A stretch of 64,000 nt of DNA from Jannaschia formosa. Lineage in GTDB: Bacteria; Pseudomonadota; Alphaproteobacteria; Rhodobacterales; Rhodobacteraceae. Positions 8,567 through 22,612 of the stretch are shown here, piece after piece. How positions within the stretch are numbered: the first letter of the stretch is position 1; each line of letters begins with the position of its first letter. The notes beneath the pieces are model-generated. The model searched no databases, was not told where the DNA came from, and saw only the letters and a list, made by a program, of their open reading frames with translations. The stretch covers positions 186,001 to 250,000 of the forward strand of contig NZ_QPLJ01000001.1 in NCBI RefSeq assembly GCF_003340555.1. The letters run 5' to 3'. The translations under genes were made by a program, and so were the position numbers.

Positions 8567-9180
8567 CGACCCAGACGTCCCGTCCCCTGATCGCCATCCT
8601 GCGCGGGATCGACCCCTCCCAGGCCGTCGAGGCCTGCGCCGCCCTGATCGAGGCGGGCATCACCGTGATCGAGGTCCCGCTGAACTCCCCCGACCCGCTC
8701 CGCTCCATCGCGGCCATGGTCGAAGCCCATGGAAATAGGGCGAAGATCGGCGCGGGCACCGTGCTCACCGTACCCGAGGTCGAGCAGGTCGCCGAAGCCG
8801 GCGGCACCCTGATCGTCTCGCCCAACATGGACGCGGAGGTGATCGCCCGGACCCGCGCGCTGGGCCTAGAAAGCTGGCCCGGAGTCTTCACCCCGACGGA
8901 GGCCTTCGCCGCCATCGCGGCCGGCGCCACGGGCCTGAAGCTCTTCCCCGGCTCGATGGCCGGGCCCGGCGGGCTGAAGGCGATGCGCGCGGTCCTGCCG
9001 CCCGAGGTGCCGGTCTACGCCGTCGGCGGCGCGGGTCCCAAAAATTTCGCCGAATGGATCGCCGCAGGCGCCGCGGGCTTCGGCCTCGGCACCGCGCTCT
9101 ACACACCGGGCCTGAGCACCGGGCAGATCGCCACCCGCGCGAGCGCCATCGTCGCCGCCTACGACGCGGCCGTCGCATGA
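8563..9180 (+). CDS. dgoA: 2-dehydro-3-deoxy-6-phosphogalactonate aldolase
   Basis: This 205-residue class I aldolase of the KDPG/KDPGal family splits KDPGal into pyruvate and glyceraldehyde 3-phosphate. Arg14 (AILRGI), Glu37 (VIEVPLNSP) and the Schiff-base Lys126 (GLKLFPGS) are all present. The VPLNSP and LFPGSMAGP segments fit DgoA better than the KDPG aldolase Eda, as does direct coupling to dgoK. It overlaps its neighbours by ATGA on both sides. The triose product could enter glycolysis through the GAPDH gene at the end of the cluster. Confidence 0.93.
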   Translation: MTTQTSRPLIAILRGIDPSQAVEACAALIEAGITVIEVPLNSPDPLRSIAAMVEAHGNRAKIGAGTVLTVPEVEQVAEAGGTLIVSPNMDAEVIARTRALGLESWPGVFTPTEAFAAIAAGATGLKLFPGSMAGPGGLKAMRAVLPPEVPVYAVGGAGPKNFAEWIAAGAAGFGLGTALYTPGLSTGQIATRASAIVAAYDAAVA

Positions 9181-10043
9181 TCGCCGCGAAGGTCTACGAC
9201 GAGACGGTCTGCCAGCTGGGCGAAGGCCCGCTCTGGCACCCCGAGCGCAAGCAGCTGTTCTGGTTCGATATCCTCAGCCGACGCCTCTACACCCGAGAGA
9301 ACGACGCCACTCGCGCCATAGACGCGCCCGAAATCGTCAGCGCCGCCGGCTGGGTCGACCGCGACACGCTGTTCGTCGCCGGTGAAACCGGCTTCTGGCG
9401 CCTCGACATCGCCTCGGGCCGTTTCGACAGGCTCGCCGATCTGGAGGCGGACGACCCCGACACACGCTCCAACGACGGGCGCGCGGACCCGGTCGGCGGG
9501 TTCTGGATCGGCACGATGGGGAAAGAGGCGCAGCCGGGCGCGGGCGCGATCTACCGCTACTTCCGGGGCGAGATCCGCAAGCTTTTTCAGGACATCACCA
9601 TCTCGAACTCGATCTGCTTCTCGCCCGACGGGGCCTGGGCCTATTTCTCCGACACGCAGCTCGCCGTGATCTGGAAGCAGCGGATCGACCGGGCCGGCTG
9701 GCCTTCGGGCAAGCCCGAGGTCTTCATCGACTTCTCCCATGTCGGCCTCGCGCCCGACGGGGCGGTCTGCGACGCCGAGGGCAATCTCTGGATCGCACAA
9801 TGGGGCGCCTGGCGGGTGGCCTGCCACGGCCCCGACGGCGCCTTCCGCCACGCGCTGTCCTGCGGCGCCGCGCACACGACCTGCCCCGCCTTCGGCGGCG
9901 AGGACATGACGCGCATGTTCGTGACCTCAGCCACGCAGGGCCTGCCGGACGGAGCGCTCGACTTCCAGCCCGGCGGGGGCCGGACCTGGGTCGCCGAGCT
10001 CGGCGTCCAAGGCCAGGCCGAGCACCGCGTGGTGCTGCCATGA
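9177..10043 (+). CDS. SMP-30/gluconolactonase family sugar lactonase
   Basis: This 288-residue beta-propeller lactonase is likely cytoplasmic and would open the galactonolactone formed by the dehydrogenase. Metal and active-site positions match the family: Glu16 (LGEGPLW), Asn99 and Asp100 (SNDGRADP), Asn144 ([11 protein letters not shown]) and Asp194 (APDGAVCD). The ATG overlaps the dgoA stop and its own stop overlaps the GH42 start, so it belongs to the same transcript. Related proteins act on gluconolactone or arabinonolactone; galactonolactone is inferred from the neighbours. Confidence 0.9.
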   Translation: MIAAKVYDETVCQLGEGPLWHPERKQLFWFDILSRRLYTRENDATRAIDAPEIVSAAGWVDRDTLFVAGETGFWRLDIASGRFDRLADLEADDPDTRSNDGRADPVGGFWIGTMGKEAQPGAGAIYRYFRGEIRKLFQDITISNSICFSPDGAWAYFSDTQLAVIWKQRIDRAGWPSGKPEVFIDFSHVGLAPDGAVCDAEGNLWIAQWGAWRVACHGPDGAFRHALSCGAAHTTCPAFGGEDMTRMFVTSATQGLPDGALDFQPGGGRTWVAELGVQGQAEHRVVLP

Positions 10044-11935
10044 AGCGCACGCTGGGCACCTGCTACTACCCGGAGCACTGGCCCGAGGACTGGTGGCCCG
10101 AGGACGCGCGCCGCATGGCCGAGCTGGGCCTGACCTGGGTCCGCATCGGCGAGTTCGCCTGGTCCCGGATCGAGCCCGCGCCCGGCGAGCTGCGCTGGGA
10201 CTGGCTGGACCGTGCGGTCGACGTGCTGACCGGTTCGGGACTCTCGGTCGTGATGGGCACCCCCACGGCCACCCCGCCCCGCTGGATGCTCAAGCGCCAT
10301 CCGGACATGCTGGCAGTCGACGCCGAGGGGCGGCCGCGCAAGTTCGGCTCCCGCAGGCATTACTGCTTCAGCCATCGCGGCTACCGCGAGGAGGCCGTGC
10401 GCATCGCCTCGCTGATGGCGGAACGCTACGGCGACCGCGTCGCCGCCTGGCAGACGGACAACGAATACGGCTGCCACGACACGGTGCTGAGCTATTCCGA
10501 CGCTGCCCGCGACGCCTTCCGCGACTGGCTGCGGCGCCGCTACCAGACGCCCGACCAGCTCAACGCGGCCTGGGGCAACGTGTTCTGGTCGATGGACTAT
10601 GCGGGCTTCGACGAGATCGACCTGCCCAACCTGACCGTGACCGAGCCGAACCCGTCCCATGCGATGGCCTTCCGCCGCTTCGCGAGCGACGAGGTCGTGG
10701 GTTTCAACCGGGCTCAGGTCGACGCGATCCGCGCCCATTCGGACGCACCCATCGCGCATAACTACATGGGCCGCGTGACGGAGTTCGATCATTTCGCCGT
10801 GGGCCGCGACCTCGAGATCGCGTCCTGGGACAGCTATCCGATGGGCTTCCTTCTGGACCGCGTCGGCGCGTCGGAGGCCGACAAGCTGGCCTATCTGCGC
10901 CAGGGCGACCCCGACTTCCAGGCGTTCCACCACGATCTCTACCGCGCCGTCGGCCGCGGCAGGTGGTGGGTGATGGAGCAGCAGCCCGGTCCGGTGAACT
11001 GGGCGCCGTGGAACCCCGCGCCGCTGCCCGGCATGGTCCGGCTCTGGTCGTGGGAGGCCTTCGCCCACGGGGCCGAAGCGGTCTGCTGGTTCCGCTGGCG
11101 CCAGGCGCCGATGGCGCAGGAGCAGCAGCACGCGGGCCTTCTGCGCCCAGACTCGGAGCCGGCGCAGGGCTTCCACGAGGCGGCCGAGGTGGCGCGCGAA
11201 CTGGCCGAGGCGCCCGAGGTCGCGCCGGTGCAGGCGCCCGTCGCGCTGATCTTCGACTACGCCTCGCAATGGGCGTGGGAGGTGCAGCCGCAGGGACAGG
11301 GCTTCGATCATTTCGGGCTCTGCCTCGACCTCTATCGGGCGCTCCGGGCGAACGGGCTGTCGGTCGACATCCTGCCGCCGGACACGGACGACCTGACGGG
11401 CTACGCGCTGACCCTCGTGCCCGGCCTGCTGACAATCCCCGATGCCCTGCGCAGTGCGCTGGACAAGGCCCGAGGCGTCGTCCTGACCGGCCCGCGGACC
11501 GACCTCAAGACGCCCGAAATCGCGGCCCGCGACCCGCTCGGCCCCGACCTGCCGGGGCTCGCGGCGACCAGCGTGATGGAAGAGACCTTTCCGAACGCCC
11601 GCCCGCTGGAGCGGGGCGGCGCGGTGAAGCTCTGGCTGGAGCATCTGGAGACCGAGGCCGACGTCATCGAGCGGCTGGTCGGCGGGGCGCCCTTCCTGAT
11701 CCGCGACGGCCGCCGCTTCCACCTGACCGGCTGGCCCGACCGCGACGCGGCGCGGCGCGTGGTCGGCACGCTCGCCCGGGAGGCGGGGCTGGAGACGACG
11801 GAGCTGCCGGACGGGCTTCGCCTGCGCGACACCGCGACCGAGCGCTTCGTCTTCAACTACGGCGACAGCCCGCACGAATTCGAGGGCACCGTGATCCCCG
11901 CCGCCGGGCTGCTCAGGTTGCCGCGCCCATCCTGA
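10040..11935 (+). CDS. Beta-galactosidase, glycoside hydrolase family 42
   Basis: This 631-residue cytoplasmic enzyme hydrolyses beta-galactosides such as galacto-oligosaccharides. The family start [11 protein letters not shown], the acid/base Glu142 in TDNEYGC and the nucleophile Glu313 in [11 protein letters not shown] are clear. GH42 N-terminal barrel, trimerisation and C-terminal domains fit the length. It overlaps the lactonase gene by four bases and is last in the operon. Its 3' end overlaps the convergent GAPDH gene by 23 bases. With the GH36 enzyme it lets the cell use both alpha- and beta-linked galactosides. Confidence 0.95.
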   Translation: MKRTLGTCYYPEHWPEDWWPEDARRMAELGLTWVRIGEFAWSRIEPAPGELRWDWLDRAVDVLTGSGLSVVMGTPTATPPRWMLKRHPDMLAVDAEGRPRKFGSRRHYCFSHRGYREEAVRIASLMAERYGDRVAAWQTDNEYGCHDTVLSYSDAARDAFRDWLRRRYQTPDQLNAAWGNVFWSMDYAGFDEIDLPNLTVTEPNPSHAMAFRRFASDEVVGFNRAQVDAIRAHSDAPIAHNYMGRVTEFDHFAVGRDLEIASWDSYPMGFLLDRVGASEADKLAYLRQGDPDFQAFHHDLYRAVGRGRWWVMEQQPGPVNWAPWNPAPLPGMVRLWSWEAFAHGAEAVCWFRWRQAPMAQEQQHAGLLRPDSEPAQGFHEAAEVARELAEAPEVAPVQAPVALIFDYASQWAWEVQPQGQGFDHFGLCLDLYRALRANGLSVDILPPDTDDLTGYALTLVPGLLTIPDALRSALDKARGVVLTGPRTDLKTPEIAARDPLGPDLPGLAATSVMEETFPNARPLERGGAVKLWLEHLETEADVIERLVGGAPFLIRDGRRFHLTGWPDRDAARRVVGTLAREAGLETTELPDGLRLRDTATERFVFNYGDSPHEFEGTVIPAAGLLRLPRPS

Positions 11936-12896
11936 GCGCAAGCTCGATCATCCGGTTCGCGAAGCCCCATTCGTTGTCGTACCATCCGAAGACCCGGATC
12001 AGCCCGCCCCCGGCGGCGCGGGTCTCGGCGGGCATCTGGATCAGGCTTTCGGGCCGCCCGCGCATGTCCGACGAGACGACGGGCGCCGTCTCAACCCCGA
12101 TCACGCCGCCCGCCTCGGCGATGGCGGCGTTGACGGCGTCGGGCGTGGCGGCCCGCCCCGGCAGGAAGGTCAGGTCCACCGCCGAGACGCTGGCGACGGG
12201 CACGCGCACCGACTGGCAGGGCACGCGCCCGGCCAGATGCGGCAGCACCTGATCGACCAGCCGCCCGGCGCTGGTGGTCGTCGGCACCATCGACAGCGCC
12301 GCCGCGCGGCTGCGCGCCGGGGGGCCGCCGACGGCCATGTCGACCGTGGGCTGGCTGCCGGTATAGCAGTGGATCGTCGTCATCGACCCGCCGCCCACCC
12401 CGAACGCGCGGTCCAAGAGGGCGAGCAGCGGCGCGACCGCGTTGGTCGTGCAGGAGGCGTTGGAGACCAGCCGATGCTCGGGGCGGAGCATCTCGTCGTT
12501 GGCGCCCAGCACGATCGTGGCGTCGGCCACGCCCGAGGGCCCGGACATCAGGACGCGGGCGGCGCCGGCCAGCAACCCGCGCTCCGCCTCGGGGCGGTTC
12601 TCGGTCCGGCCGGTGCATTCGAGAACGACATCCACGCCGCCGAGCGTCAGGGTCCGCAGATCAGGCGTGCGGTGGAAGGGGATGGTTCGGCCGTCGACAT
12701 GCAGCACCTCGTCGGCGGTCGCGACCGTGCCGGGCCAGGGACCGAAGACGCTGTCGAAGCGGAAAAGATAGGCGCAGGTCTCCAGCGGCGCGATGTCGTT
12801 GATGCCCACGACCTCCAGCCCCGGCCCCGCGCCCGCCAGATGCGCGCGCAGGATCGAGCGCCCGATCCGTCCGAAGCCGTTGATGAAGACTTTCAT
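11913..12896 (-). CDS. gap: Type I glyceraldehyde-3-phosphate dehydrogenase
   Basis: This 327-residue enzyme oxidises glyceraldehyde 3-phosphate to 1,3-bisphosphoglycerate with [11 protein letters not shown] (6-13) binds the cofactor, SNASCTTN carries catalytic Cys149, and His176 (TTIHCYTG) is the base. WYDNEWG is at the C-terminus. Asp34 favours NAD. At 327 residues it is slightly shorter than the usual 332-335. It is convergent with the galactoside operon, overlapping the GH42 end by 23 bases, and could serve the triose made by DgoA. Whether it is the main glycolytic GAPDH cannot be judged from this window. Confidence 0.93.
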   Translation of the reverse strand: MKVFINGFGRIGRSILRAHLAGAGPGLEVVGINDIAPLETCAYLFRFDSVFGPWPGTVATADEVLHVDGRTIPFHRTPDLRTLTLGGVDVVLECTGRTENRPEAERGLLAGAARVLMSGPSGVADATIVLGANDEMLRPEHRLVSNASCTTNAVAPLLALLDRAFGVGGGSMTTIHCYTGSQPTVDMAVGGPPARSRAAALSMVPTTTSAGRLVDQVLPHLAGRVPCQSVRVPVASVSAVDLTFLPGRAATPDAVNAAIAEAGGVIGVETAPVVSSDMRGRPESLIQMPAETRAAGGGLIRVFGWYDNEWGFANRMIELALRMGAAT

Positions 12897-12944
12897 GGGC
12901 GCATCAACCGCGCCGGGCGGGGCACTGTCAAAGGCCGATGCGTA

Positions 12945-13295
12945 TCAGTACAAGTCCCAGTCCTCGGCGTCCGCCAGCTCTCCGATGGCGGTCCAGTCGG
13001 CGCGGATGCGGGCGATCCGGCTGTCGCCCCAGGTCTTGAGGATGAGGCCCACGCCCTCGGTCGTGACCGCCTCGTGGCCGAGGTCGAGGCGCAGGTTCAC
13101 GGTCGTGTCGATATCGACCAGCGCGAGCCCGGTCAGGATGACGGGCGGCGCCCTGAAGGACTGGGAGAAGGTCACCCGCCGCCGCACCTCCCGCGGGCCG
13201 GAGCCGGTCCACATCGGCCCGTCCTCCTCGAAGTCGGCGAACAGCAGCTCGGAGCCCTGGTCGATTCCAATCAGGTGGTGGCTCAGCCGGCGCAT
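12945..13295 (-). CDS. H-type lectin domain protein
   Basis: This 116-residue protein has no signal peptide. It carries the H-type lectin pattern: VTFSQSFRAPPVILTGLALVD, then NLRLDLGHEAVTTEGVGLILKTWGDSRIARIRADWTAIG. In animals this fold binds GalNAc or galactose. The gene starts just downstream of the ATP synthase terminator on the same strand. I recall this neighbour in related Rhodobacteraceae, but its role there is unknown. The lack of an export signal argues against a classic surface lectin role. Confidence 0.8.
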   Translation of the reverse strand: MRRLSHHLIGIDQGSELLFADFEEDGPMWTGSGPREVRRRVTFSQSFRAPPVILTGLALVDIDTTVNLRLDLGHEAVTTEGVGLILKTWGDSRIARIRADWTAIGELADAEDWDLY

Positions 13296-13312
13296 GCGCG
13301 GGGCTCCCGCAG

Positions 13313-13346
13313 AAAAACGAAGGGCCCCGCGCGACGCACGGGGCCC
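13313..13346 (-). terminator. Intrinsic terminator of the ATP synthase operon
   Basis: Read on the minus strand, an 8-bp GC stem (13322-13329 with 13339-13346, loop of 9) is followed within four bases by five T residues. It lies 22 bases after the atpC stop and before the lectin gene. Confidence 0.7.
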
Positions 13347-13368
13347 CCGGTCGGTCCGGGCAGCCGGC

Positions 13369-13793
13369 TCAGAGGTTCGGCTGCTTCGAGTTCAGGCCGA
13401 TATGGTCGCCCATCGCGACCATGTCGGCGACCAGCTTGGCGGCCGCATCGACCCCGCCCTCGGTCCCCTCGCCCCTGTCGCGGGCGTTCCTGTGGGCGGC
13501 GTGGGCCTCCTCGATCCAGTCGTCGAAGACCTCCTGCGTCACGTCGTCGACATGCAGCGCCCGCTCGGCCAGGACCACGACGCCCGCCCCGATCTCGGCG
13601 AAGCCGCCGGTCACGGCGTAGCTGTCCTGCCCCGACCCGGTCTCGACGGTCAGGATGCCGGGACGCAGCGAGGTGATGGCCGGCGCGTGGTCGGCCATCG
13701 CGGTCATGTCCCCGTCCGCGCCGGGGATGCGGACGGCGGTGGCGTCGTCCCTGGACGCCAGCCGCCGCTCGGGTGAGACGAGCTCGAACTGCA

Positions 13794-13794
<1 letters not shown>
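13369..13794 (-). CDS. atpC: F1F0 ATP synthase subunit epsilon
   Basis: This 141-residue subunit forms the central stalk foot and regulates F1. The N-terminal beta-barrel is clear (FELVSPERRL, VRIPGADGDMTAMADHAP), followed by the helical hairpin. The start overlaps the atpD stop by one base (TGATG arrangement). It is the last gene of atpHAGDC and precedes a terminator. Length is normal for alphaproteobacteria. Confidence 0.96.
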
Positions 13795-16110
<2,316 letters not shown>

Positions 16111-16119
16111 CGGACCACC

Positions 16120-17655
<1,536 letters not shown>

Positions 17656-17656
17656 C

Positions 17657-18217
17657 TTAACGGACCTCTTTCATCGTGTTCTGGAGCGCGTTGAGCTTCG
17701 CGCGGATGCTTGTGTCGATCATCTGGGAGCCGACCTTGACGACCAGCCCGCCGATCAGCGCCTCGTCCACCGTGACGTCGAGCCGGACATCCTTGCCGGT
17801 CGAGGCCTTCAGCGCCTCGGCCAGGCGGGACCGCTGGTCGTCGGACATCTGCTTGGCGGAGCGGATCTCGGCGGTGACCTCGCCCTTCTCGTTCGACAGA
17901 CGCTCGCGCAGGACGCGGACCATGGCCGGCACCACGAAGAGGCGCCGCTTCTGCGCCATCAGCGCGAGCACGTTGCGCATCGTGTCGCTCAGGCCCATCT
18001 TCGCGGCCACGGCGGTGATCGCGGCCTCCTGCTCGGCGCGGCTGATCACCGGAGAGGTCAGGACCTCGCGCAGGTCGGCGGACTCGCCGATCGCGGCGCC
18101 GAGCTCGTCGACATCCTGTTCCAGTTTGCCGAGGCCGTCGCCTTCGCGGCTCAGCTCGAAGACGGCCTGCGCATAGCGCTCGGCGATCCCCGTCGAAATC
18201 GAAGCTGGTTCGGACAC
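17657..18217 (-). CDS. atpH: F1F0 ATP synthase subunit delta
   Basis: This 186-residue subunit joins F1 to the peripheral stalk. The GTG at 18217 is chosen because it gives the normal length, starts the conserved [21 protein letters not shown] segment, and sits behind a GAAAGG ribosome site. A longer in-frame reading to 18433 has a low-complexity leader unlike the family. The C-terminal [23 protein letters not shown] motif is intact. It is the first gene of atpHAGDC; the F0 genes are elsewhere, as usual in alphaproteobacteria. Confidence 0.95.
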   Translation of the reverse strand: MSEPASISTGIAERYAQAVFELSREGDGLGKLEQDVDELGAAIGESADLREVLTSPVISRAEQEAAITAVAAKMGLSDTMRNVLALMAQKRRLFVVPAMVRVLRERLSNEKGEVTAEIRSAKQMSDDQRSRLAEALKASTGKDVRLDVTVDEALIGGLVVKVGSQMIDTSIRAKLNALQNTMKEVR

Positions 18218-18548
18218 ATCCACCCTTTCGACAGTCTCGGGCTGCCCCGGTCCCCCCGGCATCGCCCCTTTAGTTCGGGTCCGCGACGGACCCGACCCCG
18301 AAATCGCGCTCCCTCTAGCAGAGGGTATCCGACCCTGCAACTGCGCGGCCATGGTCATTCGTCGCAGGACGGGCGGAAAATGCGGCGCCGCGGCACAGGC
18401 GCCGCCGCGGCGCGGCAGGACCCTTTCCCGCAAGCCTTGCGTCGACGTGACGGCACCCGGAATGCGGTAGGTCCGGCGTGCCGCGGCCCAGAGCCTCGGG
18501 CTCGTTCGAGGTGGCGCCGCGTCCCGCGACCGACAGAATCGCCCGGGC
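18218..18548. other. Non-coding region upstream of the ATP synthase operon
   Basis: This 331-base stretch holds the leader and presumably the promoter of atpHAGDC (minus strand) and the 3' end of the methyltransferase transcript. One hairpin is listed separately. No further gene is supported, and I could not place -35/-10 boxes with confidence. Confidence 0.5.
18376..18413 (-). terminator. Probable terminator of the methyltransferase gene
   Basis: GCGCCGCGG (18385-18393) and CCGCGGCGC (18405-18413) form a 9-bp stem. On the minus strand it is followed after three bases by ATTTT. It lies about 135 bases past the methyltransferase stop and before the ATP synthase leader. The T run is short, so termination may be partial. 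Confidence 0.45.
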
Positions 18549-19301
18549 CTAGCGCATGCGTCCCGCCGCCGTCGGCTCCGGCACGCCTTCCAGCACGCGC
18601 AGCGGCCGCTGCACCCGCTCGGCCAGGCCCGTGCGGGGCCGGGCCGGGACCTGCTTAGACACTTCCAGCAGCATCACGCCGCCCCCGCCCGACCGCGACA
18701 GCCGCTGGCCCAGCCGCTCGATCAGCCCGCCGAAGCGCAGCCAGAACTTGTTCTCGCTGGGCGGGACGAACAGCGCCGCGACATGCCGCTCGGGGATCAG
18801 CCCCGCCGCCGTCACCTGCGCCTCGAGCTGGCGCAGCGAATAGGGCCGCCCGAAGCCGAAGGGCGTCCCGTCGCGCCGCGCCCAGAGGCCGGAGCGGTTC
18901 GGCACGATGAACACCGCACGCCCCCCCGGCCCGAGGACCCGGGCGCATTCGTCCAGCAGCGCGTTCGGGTTCTCGGAGGTCTCCAGCCCGTGCAGCACGA
19001 CCAGCCGGTCGACGGAGCCGGTGTCGAGCGGCCAGAGCGTCTCCTCGACGAGAACCGAGACGTTCGCCATCCCCGCGGGCCAGTGCATCACTCCCTGCGG
19101 CGCGGGCATCAGCCCGATCACCCGGCGCGCGTCGCGCAGGAAGGGCCGCAGCAGCGGGACGGCGAAGCCGAACCCGGCTACCGTGCGTCCCTTCGTCTCG
19201 GGCCAGAGTTCGACCAGCTTGTCGCGTACGGCCTTCTGCGCCGCACGTCCCAGCCGGGTGCGGTAATAGAAATGCCGCAGATCGAGCACGTCCAGATGCA
19301 T
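18549..19301 (-). CDS. Class I SAM-dependent methyltransferase
   Basis: The product has 250 residues, started at [13 protein letters not shown] behind an AAGGGG ribosome site; an in-frame ATG 45 bases upstream is less likely. The pattern [11 protein letters not shown] for motif [38 protein letters not shown], and the following [19 protein letters not shown] match methyltransferase-11 type enzymes common in Rhodobacteraceae. Motif I is weak (GFGFA rather than GxGxG). The substrate is unknown. It is divergent from gloB with 59 bases between them, and this pairing recurs in relatives. Confidence 0.8.
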   Translation of the reverse strand: MHLDVLDLRHFYYRTRLGRAAQKAVRDKLVELWPETKGRTVAGFGFAVPLLRPFLRDARRVIGLMPAPQGVMHWPAGMANVSVLVEETLWPLDTGSVDRLVVLHGLETSENPNALLDECARVLGPGGRAVFIVPNRSGLWARRDGTPFGFGRPYSLRQLEAQVTAAGLIPERHVAALFVPPSENKFWLRFGGLIERLGQRLSRSGGGGVMLLEVSKQVPARPRTGLAERVQRPLRVLEGVPEPTAAGRMR

Positions 19302-19360
19302 GGGACCCCTTGCTCCTGCCTCATTCGGCGTCATCCTTATCGTCACAGACGGAGAATGCC

Positions 19361-20122
19361 ATGACCCTCGCCCCCAGCCTCGTCACCGTCCCGTGCCTGT
19401 CGGACAATTACGCGTTCCTGTTCCGCTCCGGCGACCGGGTGGGCGTCGTCGACGTGCCCGACGCGGGTCCGATCCTGGCCGCGCTGAAGGAACGGGACTG
19501 GACCCTGACCGACATTCTGCTGACTCATCACCACTGGGACCATGTCGACGGCGTCGCCGATCTCGTGGCGGAAACCGGTGCGAAGGTCTGGGGCAATGCG
19601 GAGGACGCGGAACGCCTGCCCCCGCTCGACAACCCCGTGCGGCCCGGCGACACGATCCGCATCGGCGAGGCCGAGGCGCGGGTCTGGGACGTGTCCGGCC
19701 ACACGATCGGCCATGTCGCCTTCGTCTTCGAGGACGTGGCCTTCACCGGCGACAGCCTGATGGCGGCGGGCTGCGGCCGGCTCTTCGAGGGAACGGCGGA
19801 GCGGATGCACCGCTCCCTTTCGCAATTCGCCGATCTTCCGGACGACCTGCTGATCGCCTCGGGGCACGAGTATACCGCCGCCAACCTCGCCTTCGCGGCC
19901 ACACTTGAACCCGGCAGCGCGGCGCTTAATTCTAGGGCATCCGAGGTCGGCGCGCTGAGGGCGGAAGGTGTGCCTTCCGTGCCGTCGACGCTCGGTGAGG
20001 AACGCCACACCAACCCGTTCCTTCGCAGCCATGTCGATGCGGTCAAGGCTGCGACGGGAACCATCGGACAAAGCGACGAGACGACCTTTGCCGCGGCGCG
20101 CCGTGCAAAGGATGCCTTCTGA
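19361..20122 (+). CDS. gloB: Hydroxyacylglutathione hydrolase (glyoxalase II)
   Basis: This 253-residue metallo-beta-lactamase fold enzyme hydrolyses S-lactoylglutathione to D-lactate and glutathione in methylglyoxal detoxification. The dinuclear metal motif THHHWDH covers 55-61 (His56, His58, Asp60, His61), and SGHTIGHV and [17 protein letters not shown] follow. The C-terminal glutathione-binding domain (ERHTNPFLR) is present. The start at 19361 is behind GGAGA. It runs divergently from the methyltransferase gene. Confidence 0.96.
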   Translation: MTLAPSLVTVPCLSDNYAFLFRSGDRVGVVDVPDAGPILAALKERDWTLTDILLTHHHWDHVDGVADLVAETGAKVWGNAEDAERLPPLDNPVRPGDTIRIGEAEARVWDVSGHTIGHVAFVFEDVAFTGDSLMAAGCGRLFEGTAERMHRSLSQFADLPDDLLIASGHEYTAANLAFAATLEPGSAALNSRASEVGALRAEGVPSVPSTLGEERHTNPFLRSHVDAVKAATGTIGQSDETTFAAARRAKDAF

Positions 20123-20271
20123 TGCATCGTTCAGCGTCGCTTGCGCATCACTTGCCCGTCACTGTTGGCGGCAGCAGGCGAGAAAAAGGTTGAAGCCCCC
20201 GTGGGGACAACCAAAACTTAAGAAGACGCGGCCCATACTCCCATGTGCTGCCGACGGCTAAGGAGAACACC

Positions 20272-22605
20272 ATGCCTTCGTTCTCGAACACTCTTGAACA
20301 AGCCATCCACGCGGCTCTCGCGCAGGCCAACGCGCGCCGTCACGAACTGGCCACCCTGGAACACCTGCTGCTCGTGCTCATCGACGAGCCGGACGCGGCC
20401 CGCGTGATGCAGGCCTGCGGCGTCAACCTCGAGGAGCTTCGGCAGACCGTCGAGGAATTCATCGAGGACGACCTCTCGACCCTCGTGACCGAGGTCGAGG
20501 GCTCCGAGGCGGTGCCCACCGCGGCGTTCCAGCGCGTCATCCAGCGTGCGGCGATCCACGTCCAGTCCTCGGGCCGTACCGAGGTGACCGGCGCCAACGT
20601 GCTCGTCGCCATCTTCGCCGAGCGCGAATCGAACGCGGCCTACTTCCTGCAGGAGCAGGACATGACCCGCTACGACGCGGTCAACTTCATCGCCCATGGC
20701 GTCGCCAAGGATCCCGAGTTCGGCGAGGCCCGCCCGATCCAGGGCGCCGACGAGAGCGAGGAGCAAGGCCAGGCCCACGAAAGCGGCCCCAACCCCTCCG
20801 AGAACCGCGAAAGCGCGCTGGCGAAGTATTGCGTCGACCTCAACAAGAAGGCGGCGAAGGGCGACGTCGATCCGCTGATCGGCCGCGATCACGAGGTCGA
20901 GCGGTCGATCCAGGTGCTGTGCCGCCGCCGCAAGAACAACCCGCTGCTCGTGGGCGATCCGGGCGTCGGCAAGACCGCCATCGCGGAAGGCCTGGCGTTC
21001 AAGATCGTCCAGGGAGAGGTCCCGGATGTCCTGGCCGGCGCCACGATCTATTCGCTCGACATGGGCGCGCTGCTGGCGGGCACCCGCTATCGCGGCGACT
21101 TTGAGGAGCGGCTGAAGGCGGTCGTGACCGAGCTCGAGGAACATCCCGACGCGGTGCTGTTCATCGACGAGATCCACACCGTGATCGGCGCCGGCGCCAC
21201 CTCCGGCGGCGCGATGGACGCGTCGAACCTCCTGAAGCCCGCGCTTCAGGGCGGCAAGCTGCGCACCATGGGATCGACCACCTACAAGGAGTTCCGGCAG
21301 CATTTCGAGAAGGACCGCGCGCTGAGCCGCCGGTTCCAGAAGATCGACGTCAACGAGCCTTCGGTCGAGGACACGGTGAAGATCCTGAAGGGCCTCAAGT
21401 CCCGCTTCGAGGATCACCACTCGATCAAGTACACGGCCGACGCCATCAAGTCGGCGGTGGAGCTGTCGGCGCGCTACGTCAACGACCGCAAGCTGCCCGA
21501 CAAGGCCATCGACGTGATCGACGAGGCGGGCGCCGCGCAGGCGCTGGTCGCCGAATCGAAGCGTCGCAAGACCATCGGCGTGAAGGAGATCGAGGCCGTT
21601 GTCGCCAAGATCGCCCGCATCCCGCCGAAGAACGTCTCCAAGGACGATCAGGAGGTGCTGCGCGATCTGGAAGCCTCGCTCAAGCGCGTCGTCTTCGGCC
21701 AGGATCCGGCCATCGAGGCGCTGTCGTCGGCGATCAAGCTGGCCCGCGCCGGCCTGCGCGAACCGGAGAAGCCCATCGGCAACTACCTTTTCGCGGGCCC
21801 GACCGGCGTCGGCAAGACCGAGGTGGCCAAGCAACTCGCCGACACCCTCGGCGTCGAGATGCTGCGCTTCGACATGTCGGAATACATGGAGAAGCACGCC
21901 GTCTCGCGACTGATCGGCGCGCCTCCGGGCTATGTCGGCTTCGACCAGGGCGGCCTGCTGACCGACGGCGTCGACCAGCACCCGCATTGCGTGCTGCTGC
22001 TCGACGAGATCGAGAAGGCGCATCCGGACGTGTTCAACATCCTCCTGCAGGTGATGGACCACGGCAAGCTGACCGACCATAACGGCCGGGCGGTGGATTT
22101 CCGGAACGTCATCCTGATCATGACGTCGAACGCCGGCGCCTCGGACGCGGCGCGCGCCCCGCTTGGCTTCGGCCGGGAGCGGCGCGAGGGCGAGGATACC
22201 GCCGCCATCGAGCGGACCTTCACGCCCGAGTTCCGCAACCGCCTGGATGCGGTCGTCAGCTTCGCGCCGCTGCCGAAGGAGACGATCCTGCAGGTGGTCG
22301 AGAAGTTCGTCCTCCAGCTGGAGGCGCAGCTTCTGGACCGTGGCGTCACGATCGAGCTTTCGAAGGACGCGGCCGAATGGATCGCGGACAAGGGCTACGA
22401 CGACAAGATGGGCGCGCGGCCGCTGGCCCGCGTGATCCAGGAGCACGTGAAGAAGCCGCTCGCGGAGGAGCTTCTGTTCGGCAAGCTGGCCAAGGGCGGG
22501 CTGGTCCGGGTCGGGGTCAAGGACGGCAAGCTCGACCTGCGGGTCGAGGAGCCGGGCGCGCCGAAGATCTCGAACAAGAAGCCCCCGCTTCTGACCGCCG
22601 AGTGA
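20272..22605 (+). CDS. clpA: ATP-dependent Clp protease ATP-binding subunit ClpA
   Basis: This 777-residue AAA+ unfoldase feeds substrates to ClpP. The N-terminal Clp repeat domain (1-150) is followed by a charged linker (about 155-185), the D1 domain with GDPGVGKT (228-235) and the D2 domain with GPTGVGKT (509-516). An IGF/IGL-type ClpP loop should lie in D2; I see [10 protein letters not shown] there. The adaptor gene clpS, often just upstream of clpA, is not in the 149-base gap or elsewhere in the window. A strong terminator follows. Confidence 0.96.
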   Translation: MPSFSNTLEQAIHAALAQANARRHELATLEHLLLVLIDEPDAARVMQACGVNLEELRQTVEEFIEDDLSTLVTEVEGSEAVPTAAFQRVIQRAAIHVQSSGRTEVTGANVLVAIFAERESNAAYFLQEQDMTRYDAVNFIAHGVAKDPEFGEARPIQGADESEEQGQAHESGPNPSENRESALAKYCVDLNKKAAKGDVDPLIGRDHEVERSIQVLCRRRKNNPLLVGDPGVGKTAIAEGLAFKIVQGEVPDVLAGATIYSLDMGALLAGTRYRGDFEERLKAVVTELEEHPDAVLFIDEIHTVIGAGATSGGAMDASNLLKPALQGGKLRTMGSTTYKEFRQHFEKDRALSRRFQKIDVNEPSVEDTVKILKGLKSRFEDHHSIKYTADAIKSAVELSARYVNDRKLPDKAIDVIDEAGAAQALVAESKRRKTIGVKEIEAVVAKIARIPPKNVSKDDQEVLRDLEASLKRVVFGQDPAIEALSSAIKLARAGLREPEKPIGNYLFAGPTGVGKTEVAKQLADTLGVEMLRFDMSEYMEKHAVSRLIGAPPGYVGFDQGGLLTDGVDQHPHCVLLLDEIEKAHPDVFNILLQVMDHGKLTDHNGRAVDFRNVILIMTSNAGASDAARAPLGFGRERREGEDTAAIERTFTPEFRNRLDAVVSFAPLPKETILQVVEKFVLQLEAQLLDRGVTIELSKDAAEWIADKGYDDKMGARPLARVIQEHVKKPLAEELLFGKLAKGGLVRVGVKDGKLDLRVEEPGAPKISNKKPPLLTAE

Positions 22606-22612
22606 TCGGCGC

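Noticed and set aside
9641-11941. 766-residue minus-strand open frame opposite the lactonase and GH42 genes
   Set aside because: Low-complexity composition (Gly, Arg, Val runs) and full overlap with two well-supported genes.
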